Source: Apus apus
Taxonomy: Eukaryota; Chordata; Aves; Apodiformes; Apodidae
DNA length: 64,000 bases
Assembly: GCF_020740795.1 (NCBI RefSeq)
Contig: NC_067301.1
Coordinates: 8,260,501-8,324,500 of the forward strand
Reading direction: 5' to 3'
The notes beneath the pieces are model-generated. The model did no database searches. It saw only the letters and a list, made by a program, of their open reading frames with translations, and was not told the DNA's origin. Of this stretch, positions 58,701 through 64,000 are shown piece by piece. The position numbers and the translations under genes were made by a program. The stretch's first letter is position 1; each line of letters opens with the position of its first letter.

Positions 58701-61700
58701 GTGGGAGGAATTCAAACTCTTCTATGGCTCCCACACGCTTCTTCATCTTGTATCCTACCCACAGCAAGGCAGAAACACAAGACAGAAATCACACAGCAAG
58801 GACAGACTCTGCTAACAGTAGAAGTTCCTAAGAATTTACTTGGGTAATTTGGAAAGGGATTTTTTTCCTTTCCAAAACCCTCAGGCGGTCCATGCATTAT
58901 TTAAGAGCTTGGTATGGAGCCAGCTTGATCCTTCTGAGTTTGTGTGATCTGAGGGAATCCCAGCAGAATTCCCTCAGAATTGTTGCAGCAGACATCAGCT
59001 GGAAGAGCTGCTGCTCTTCATGGCAGCACCTTCCACAGCAAGCTTCCATTTCCTTACCCAGCCACACACCAACTATTCTTTTCCTACTTGGTCATCGGGG
59101 GCTACACAGCATCTTAACCAGCATTGAAATACAAATGTCACAACTGTAAGATTACACCTCAAGCTGCTTAGTCATGAGCTCTGCATTAGCAGACATGACT
59201 TCCCCAGTGTAAGAAGGACATGGAGCTCTTGGAGAGAGCCCAAAGGAGGCCATGGAGATGATCCAAGGCTGGAGCCGCTCTGCTCTGGAGACAGGCTGGG
59301 AGAGCTGGGGTGAGCCTGGAGAAGAGAAGGCTCCAGGGAGACCTTAGAGCACCTTCCAGTGCCTGAAGGGGCTCCAGGAAAGCTGGGCAGGGACTTCAGA
59401 CAAGGGCAAGGAGTGAGAGGACAAGGGGGAATGGATTAAAACTGGAAGAGGGAGATTTAGGTTGGACATGAGGAGGAAATTCTTCACTATGAGGGTGGTG
59501 AGACCCTGGCCCAGGTTGCCCAGGGAAGCTGTGGCTGCCCCATCCCTGGAGGTGTTGAAGGGCAGGTTGGATGGGGCTTGGAGCAACCTGGGCTGGTGGG
59601 AGGTGTCCCTGCCCATGCAGGGGGTTGGATCTAGATGATCTTGAAGGTCCCTTCCAACCCAAACCATTCCATGATTCTGTGATCCTGTGCCTCAGTACTG
59701 AGCACTGTGTGTCTCTCCCTTACCAGTAAGTCCAGCTCCAGCTGCTCCAAAGAGTGATGCCATGACAGCAATCCCCGCAGTGGAACCTAAGGTAGCTGCT
59801 CCAGCACTTCCAATGATAGCAGCAGCTCCTGCAGCAACCAGAGGGGCAGCAAGACCCCCTGTCAAGCCTGACGATGCAAGAAATGATATCACTAAATTAT
59901 TATCACTTACAAAATCCAGGCAGTCATTGCCCTGTGCTGCGTGAATCCTGCTAAGGCTCCTAAGAGAGAACAAATGTTGGGTTTTTTTCCATCACCAACA
60001 CAGGGGCTTTCTGAGATCCTCCCCAGGCCCTACATCTCTGCACAGGTTCTTTGACTGATTTCAGTAAAAATGAAGAATAATTTAAAAGTGAAAAGAAGGA
60101 TGTGTGGTAGCCTGGGGTGAACAATGCCCTGTTTGCTTAGGAAACATTGATCTGGTCTCGCACTATTTTGAATTTAGATTTGAAGATCTGATCACCTTAT
60201 AACACAAGGGCAAAAGAGGAGAAAGCATTTTTTAAGGGTGATGACCTCAGTTTAATATTTCCCCCAGCCAGTGAAGGTACACTGGAATAACCTTTCCAGC
60301 TAATTCTTTCAGTTTTATTTTTCTGTGGTGGAAAATACTTTCCTTGGACTGGGGGTCTCTTCTGCTGGTTGTGGGTTTTGGGGTGGGTTTTTTTGGTGTC
60401 TGAAGTGACATCCTACTTTCAGCCTGGTAAAATTAGAGTTTGGGCTAAAAGGTGTAATGGCTTCTGTTGCTGAATGTGTAGTTCATACACCTTCCCCTCT
60501 GCCCCCAGTGCTGTGCATGTAATTCAGGAGTCTCCAGAATGCCCAGGGCAGCCTCACCAATCACTGTTCCTCCTCCAACAGTGGCCAAACCAATCAGCAG
60601 GCATCTCTTCAGCTTTTTGCTTCTTTCCTTCTTTTTTCTGGATACTTCTGCAGTTCTGTGGGGGGATTAGGAGCAGAAAAACTGATGGAAAAAAAGCCTG
60701 AGGGATACCAGTGCTGCATCACCATCTGCTTGGATTCTCCTCAGTATAATTTCCCTACTGGGAACAGTAAAAAGTAACATGCAGGTGTGGACTGTGACAA
60801 CACACTCAGATTTATGAGCATGGACATAAACCCACAGATTTAATCTGAAACTATTTAATTGCTGACAAAAGCCAACAGATGTTACTTACTTGGAAAACCC
60901 TTCCTAATAAGGCTGAAGCTTGTAAAAAAAAAAGAAACAAGAAGTCAAAAAGCACTTCAATAACTATTTACTGCCCATCTGTCTTACAAAACCTGCAAGA
61001 AAGCTAAGTGGAAATGGGGGAAAGTGTTTGAAACAAAGGGAATAAGGGGTAATTTGTGCTAACAGAGAGATGGAATCAAACTGTTTTCCAACAACAGTAT
61101 ATATATATTCAGCTGCTTTCTAATTGCACCTCACAACAGAAGAATATAATAAGTATTAAACACAGTCATTAGTTCATTTGTCTGTGTGCATTTCAGCTAC
61201 ATTTTAACAAGCTTATCAGAAATAGGTAAATAAACTACAAGGCACAAATGTCACTTATTAGGAACTGCTTTTGGCTTCTCTCCACTGTCTTGGGTTTCTC
61301 TCTTACCAGAAATACTTCCCACTTCAGAGGAAAGTGCAAGAAACAGAGGATACGGGAATAAGTTGTTGACAGAGGAATGTTCGTCCCAGCCTGCTTACAC
61401 AGCAGTTAATGTGGGCCTTGAAACATAAGAGTTTATCTTGCTTCCAAACTTGGATATTTTCCCACTTAAATCCTAGCTTAATTGTGGATTTTCATTATGC
61501 AGATAATTGCCTAATCCTTCCCGGAACCCCCTAAGAGCAACTCTAATTTTGATAAAGACAATTTGAGATGAATCCCAAACAATGTGCAGCTTTGTCAAAC
61601 ACAGCAGAAGGAGAATGAAGCACAGTGGGTGAAATCCCTGCACTGCTGGGAGTCAATGGCAGAATTCCCACCAACTCACACACTCTCTCCACAGAGATCC

Positions 61701-63334
61701 TCCAAAAAAGCAGGGTGTTACCTTCTGCAGCAGCCAATGGAGCTGTCTGCTGAGAAGAAGAGTGCAGGATATGCAGGAGTTTGTGTGTGCAGTCATCAAT
61801 CTGAATGCCTGGTTTTGGAAAAATTCCTCCTGGAGTTTCTCAAATACATGCTGCAGTCTGACTGTTAATAGCTGTGTTGGCAATATCAAGCAGTTTCTGT
61901 TCTAGAGGGTTCATTGCTTTTGTAGCCAATGTGCTGTTGTCTTGGGCCGAAAATGGTGACATTGGGAGAGCTGAAATATGACTAGAATCATGATTCTCTG
62001 ATTCTCTGATCCTTGGGCAAAGAACAAGATTGAAGTCCATGGCTTTTGCCTCACCAGCTATGCACAGCCCCCACTGACCTGGCTACAACCTCATGCCTGT
62101 AAGTAGGCAGTGTTATTTTCTGCTCACTATATTTTTGGGTTGTGCCACAGGAGCCACAATCTGGCTGGTACAGAATTAGTATCTTTGCAGGTGACACCCC
62201 ATTCTCAGCACCATTGTCTTTCTCCACTCAAGGCCCAGGATAGAGTTTATTTCCACAAGCCACAGCAAAACAGTCTTCATTAATACCAACCCTTGCTCCT
62301 GCATACCAAACAGTGTCCTGTTTAGCAGTGCATGATCTTTGAGATTATTTTTACTTTCCCTTTTTACAGTGTGCTATAAAGTTAAGCTTTGTTCAAATGA
62401 ACTTCTAACTGAAAGATACCCATCACATGCTGAACACCCTGGTAACATCTGAACTGCTCTGTGTCAGGGACATTGATTAAAGGCTTTATTAGCACCTGGG
62501 TTAATCTCATAACCTATTTGCTGAGTTGACAGATAAAAATATTAAACGGTCCCTTGAAAGTCCACTATGGGCATGTTTACCTCCTTACAATTGCTTAATC
62601 TTCACACAATTCCTGCCTGATAAGTGGAATGTAAAACCACTACATTTCTTTTGGCTGTTTCACATCTAGGAAATGGTAATTAAGAGAATTAATCTTATAT
62701 TCATAACACAGAACTTGAAGTCACTCCCGTAAGGATCTCAAGATGTAGACTGTTGCCCTCAAGACCTACCTCCAATAGGAGTTAGACAGGATGCAGAAGA
62801 TAGATCCATAGAAAATGAGCAGCTGAGGATCTAATCCTGAAATGTATAGGAACTTGGTTCTGCAAGAGGCAGTTCTATCTGAAGAATATTGGGCCAAATG
62901 ATAAGAGACATGAGATCTTTGTGATGTATTTAAGCATAATCTACAGTCTCAGAGAGGCAACAAGGAACAAGGAAGTGAAGCAGTTCAGCCCAAGCAGCCT
63001 TTGCCAGCTTGTAAGGTTGGGTCTCAGCTCTGGTTTTAAGAGTGTTGTGAGGGCTCTGCAACCCTAATTAAGCCATAAATGATTACACTAAGAGCCATGG
63101 GGGGAATGATCAGAGACTGGACTTAGGCATAAGTAATTACTGCTAAACTTTCCAGCACCAGCAGTGTTTTTTCATCCCATAGTCAACCCAAATGTTCTTA
63201 CTCAGCCTCTTCCACCTTTTGTTCCCTCAGGCTCTCAAGCAGAGATTCCTCCAGGGCTTCCAGCTCCTCCAGGGGGATTTTCAGCAACCAGGTGATGTGG
63301 CAGATCAACACCCTTGCTCGAGCATCATAGTACC
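37604..63334 (-). CDS. TMCO4: TMCO4: transmembrane and coiled-coil domain protein 4 (DUF726), 3' part of gene
   Basis: Ten exons join in phase to give 430 residues plus stop; the N-terminal third is beyond the right edge. Numbering from the first whole codon: residues 1-60 are charged and helical (Glu/Lys-rich, coiled-coil-like), about 62-120 form a Gly/Ala-rich membrane region over two exons ('[20 protein letters not shown]'), then a soluble DUF726 domain follows. Gly-Phe-Ser-Leu-Gly at 274-278 is a lipase-type nucleophile elbow with Ser276; His376 in Gly-His-Leu-Asp-Tyr is a plausible catalytic His. DUF726 is placed in the alpha/beta-hydrolase group and yeast has a member; the substrate of the vertebrate protein is not established. 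Minus-strand position convergent to HTR6 matches human 1p36. The C-terminal tail is shorter than in human. Confidence 0.95.
38731..39300 (-). mobile_element. CR1 LINE 3' fragment, antisense, long
   Basis: About 570 bases from 'cagactggtttgggttggaa' through 'gtcctctcactccctg', 'ggtctccctggagccttctc' and 'ccttcttatgttggggactc' to about 39300. One of the longest CR1 copies here; it extends further 5' in the element than most others. Confidence 0.93.
42365..42985 (-). mobile_element. CR1 LINE 3' fragment, antisense, long, diverged subfamily
   Basis: About 620 bases starting 'catagaatgccttgggctgg' and including 'ccttgtcctatcattacatg', 'gatcattttggttgccctcc' and 'ccaggatgcagttggccttc'. More diverged than the 38731 copy. 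Its 5'-side end runs directly into the tetranucleotide array. Confidence 0.92.
42986..43034 (+). repeat. (CATC)n microsatellite, about 12 copies
   Basis: Uninterrupted CATC/ATCC tetranucleotide array of about 49 bases, adjoining the CR1 fragment at the point where the element sequence reads 'tttcatcc'. Confidence 0.97.
45648..45788 (+). mobile_element. CR1 LINE 3' tip, sense
   Basis: From 'gtgttgaagggcaggttgga' to 'ccatgattctatgattt' with the usual octamer tail. Inside the TMCO4 last intron, opposite to the gene's direction. Confidence 0.93.
46736..46846 (+). mobile_element. CR1 LINE 3' tip, sense
   Basis: About 110 bases: 'aacctggtctagtgggaggt' to 'ccattctattatttgattct'. Shortest of the sense copies. 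Confidence 0.9.
48473..48590 (-). CDS. TMCO4: TMCO4 coding exon (residues 333-372)
   Basis: 118 bases, acceptor 'tgctcctag' and donor gtaagt. Completes Arg333 and encodes '[20 protein letters not shown]' and a following acidic segment. The Asp-Trp-Leu-Leu and Phe-Val-Tyr-Arg motifs are typical of DUF726. Confidence 0.95.
48591..51269 (-). other. TMCO4: TMCO4 intron
   Basis: 2.7 kb of A/T-rich unique sequence with no CR1 copy or recognised exon. A short minus-strand open frame at 48909-49172 has no TMCO4 similarity. Confidence 0.85.
51270..51387 (-). CDS. TMCO4: TMCO4 coding exon (residues 294-333)
   Basis: 118 bases after acceptor 'cacccttag'. Encodes '[20 protein letters not shown]' then '[18 protein letters not shown]'. 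The donor is gtttgt, a weak match after the GT, but phase and protein similarity continue perfectly into the next exon. Confidence 0.95.
51388..54299 (-). other. TMCO4: TMCO4 intron with an AT-rich block
   Basis: 2.9 kb. No CR1. Contains a short (CA)n run near 53686-53702 and an AT-rich stretch at about 53580-53840 rich in TAAT and ATTA motifs. Confidence 0.8.
54300..54384 (-). CDS. TMCO4: TMCO4 coding exon with the GxSxG motif (residues 266-294)
   Basis: 85 bases, acceptor 'cttccttag', donor gtaaaa. Encodes '[20 protein letters not shown]' and 'LQEMAQEK'. Gly-Phe-Ser-Leu-Gly matches the alpha/beta-hydrolase nucleophile elbow; Ser276 is the candidate nucleophile. Confidence 0.96.
54385..55815 (-). 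other. TMCO4: TMCO4 intron
   Basis: 1.4 kb, acceptor 'cttag' at the low end and donor gtaatg at the high end. No repeats or exon recognised. Confidence 0.85.
55816..55952 (-). CDS. TMCO4: TMCO4 coding exon (residues 220-265)
   Basis: 137 bases after acceptor 'gcatgtggcag'. Encodes '[20 protein letters not shown]' followed by '[20 protein letters not shown]' and the end at Arg-Gln-Gln. Highly similar to mammalian TMCO4. Confidence 0.96.
55953..56473 (-). other. TMCO4: TMCO4 intron
   Basis: 521 nt between donor gtgaga and acceptor 'gtggcag'. No feature recognised. Confidence 0.85.
56474..56638 (-). CDS. TMCO4: TMCO4 coding exon (residues 165-220)
   Basis: 165 bases after acceptor 'cttttctcag'. 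Encodes '[20 protein letters not shown]' within a segment beginning Ser-Phe-Thr-Ala-Pro-Trp. The Tyr-Cys-Leu-Ala-Trp-Glu core is a DUF726 hallmark. Confidence 0.96.
56639..58634 (-). other. TMCO4: TMCO4 intron
   Basis: 2.0 kb, A/T-rich, no CR1 copy and no recognised exon. Confidence 0.85.
58635..58754 (-). CDS. TMCO4: TMCO4 coding exon (residues 125-165)
   Basis: 120 bases, acceptor 'gctgtgggtag', donor gtaaga. Encodes '[20 protein letters not shown]' and '[19 protein letters not shown]', the junction from the membrane region to the hydrolase-like domain. Confidence 0.96.
58755..59723 (-). other. TMCO4: TMCO4 intron containing a CR1 copy
   Basis: 969 nt, about half of it a sense-oriented CR1 fragment whose 3' end lies only about 30 bases from the donor of the next upstream exon (59723). 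Confidence 0.9.
59206..59693 (+). mobile_element. CR1 LINE 3' fragment, sense, long
   Basis: About 490 bases from 'gaaggacatggagctcttgg' through 'gagacaggctgggagagctg' to 'ccatgattctgtgatcctgt'. Close to the copies at 4372, 21508 and 38731. Confidence 0.94.
59724..59867 (-). CDS. TMCO4: TMCO4 coding exon, Gly/Ala-rich membrane segment (residues 77-125)
   Basis: 144 bases after acceptor 'gcatcgtcag', donor gtaagg. Encodes '[20 protein letters not shown]' and '[20 protein letters not shown]', a low-complexity glycine-zipper-like hydrophobic stretch nearly identical to mammalian TMCO4. Confidence 0.96.
59868..60557 (-). other. TMCO4: TMCO4 intron
   Basis: 690 nt, donor gtgagg and acceptor 'cgtcag'. 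Nothing further recognised. Confidence 0.85.
60558..60655 (-). CDS. TMCO4: TMCO4 coding exon, basic stretch and first membrane segment (residues 44-77)
   Basis: 98 bases after acceptor 'tcccccacag'. Encodes '[20 protein letters not shown]' and '[12 protein letters not shown]'. The basic cluster immediately before the hydrophobic run suggests a cytosolic flank. Confidence 0.95.
60656..63201 (-). other. TMCO4: TMCO4 intron
   Basis: 2.5 kb, mostly A/T-rich unique sequence with a short TA run near 61099. No CR1 copy; short open frames near 61540-62040 show no family resemblance. Confidence 0.8.
63202..63334 (-). CDS. TMCO4: TMCO4 coding exon, most upstream visible
   Basis: 133 bases after acceptor 'gtgtttaag', donor gtaaga. 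Encodes '[20 protein letters not shown]' then '[18 protein letters not shown]', a leucine- and glutamate-rich helical segment matching mammalian TMCO4 upstream of the membrane region. Confidence 0.94.
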
Positions 63335-64000
63335 CTTAAACACAGGGAAGCCCAAGAAATCAATCAGTGCTTGTCACACCAGATGAAACATCAAGTCGTG
63401 CACCCAGCTGTGCTGGAGGAACACGTCACCCTCAGGCACAGCTCCTTCCCTCAGGCCCTCTTCATCTTCCATCTACCTGAAGGCAACTCCTATTATCTAG
63501 AGAAGAGTGAGATAAATGGAAAAACCTTTACCCATGCAAACCTCATCCTGTGAACCGTCACTCCACTAGGTAATTGCCTTTTATAGCAGAAAAAGGATCT
63601 CAAAGCCTTTGGTCTTTATCCTCTGTGAGAGAGGCCTTCTGGCTCTGGGAAGGATGCATCTTTATTCTCAACAGGGAAATGCAGCAGCAAGACCAGATCT
63701 AACTGGAAATATCAAACATATATATATATATATATATGTGTGCGTGTGTGTGACATGACACGGTACATCTCAACTATGCAGCAATGAAAGACATGGTATC
63801 TTGTAAAAATGCACCTCCAGGCAAAAGCTTTATATTCAGCTTATCTTTTTGGCAGCAGGAGGGACTCTGGAGATTAAAACTACACACCAGCTCACCTAGC
63901 AGCATCACAGATCATTGTTTGCATTTCTACTTCACTGCTGGAGATGCAGGAGTGGACAGTGCACTCAGACAACAGGAACAGGAGAAACAATTACTCCTGA
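63335..64000 (-). other. TMCO4: TMCO4 intron, continuing beyond the window
   Basis: No further exon is visible before the right edge. Contains a (TA)n-(TG)n dinucleotide array at about 63718-63752. Confidence 0.75.
63718..63752 (+). repeat. (TA)n/(TG)n compound microsatellite
   Basis: About ten TA units followed by about seven TG-type units with one CG interruption. Confidence 0.95.

Noticed and set aside
59344-59667. Frames translating to a repeated Gly-Arg-Asp/Pro-Ser-Asn-Leu protein, also at 21551, 24243, 29366 and 38817
   Set aside because: These are shadow translations of the CR1 3' untranslated tail repeated across the window, not a gene family.
1-64000. CRISPR arrays, operons, tRNA or rRNA genes, endogenous retroviral LTRs
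   Set aside because: The (CATC)n and minisatellite arrays lack spacer structure; no tRNA-like cloverleaf, rRNA or paired LTR was recognised; the gene architecture is vertebrate.

Overview
The window is ordinary vertebrate nuclear DNA. It has interrupted genes with GT-AG introns, long gene-free stretches and no prokaryotic layout. At least fourteen CR1 LINE fragments share the avian type of 3' end (a 'ccttccaaccca' motif followed by 'attctatgattct'-like octamers), so the source is almost certainly a bird. No species can be named from the sequence alone.

Three protein-coding genes can be supported, in the order found at human 1p36.13. (1) NBL1 (DAN family BMP antagonist) is on the + strand. 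A CpG island with a probable 5' exon lies at about 13.84-14.34 kb, three coding exons at 24545-25943, and a poly(A) signal at 27027. (2) HTR6 (serotonin receptor 6) is on the + strand, with three coding exons at 30914-34225 encoding a complete 436-residue receptor. A CpG-rich patch and a degenerate minisatellite lie just upstream. (3) TMCO4 (DUF726, alpha/beta-hydrolase-like membrane protein) is on the - strand and converges on HTR6. Its last ten coding exons lie between 63334 and 37604, with every exon phase consistent (430 residues plus stop). Its N-terminal exons lie beyond the right edge. All exon boundaries were placed by reading splice sites and checking that codon phases join.

Layout: 1-13.4 kb is gene-free DNA with CR1 fragments and a weak CpG patch at 10.2-10.7 kb; MICOS10, the next gene upstream in human, was not found. 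A 121-nt pure purine run precedes the NBL1 CpG island. NBL1 has a 10.2-kb first intron. A 3-kb intergenic stretch separates NBL1 from HTR6, and about 3.4 kb separates the HTR6 and TMCO4 stop codons. The rest is TMCO4, with a 10.7-kb last intron.

The three genes do not form a pathway. NBL1 is a secreted BMP antagonist, HTR6 a Gs-coupled amine receptor, and TMCO4 a poorly characterised membrane protein. Their linkage is conserved synteny. No new biological system was found. The most useful second-look items are an in-frame N-terminal extension of NBL1 encoded by its CpG-island exon, a 177-nt stop-free in-frame NBL1 intron, extra glycosylation sequons in avian HTR6, and a 313-codon antisense open frame in NBL1 intron 1.
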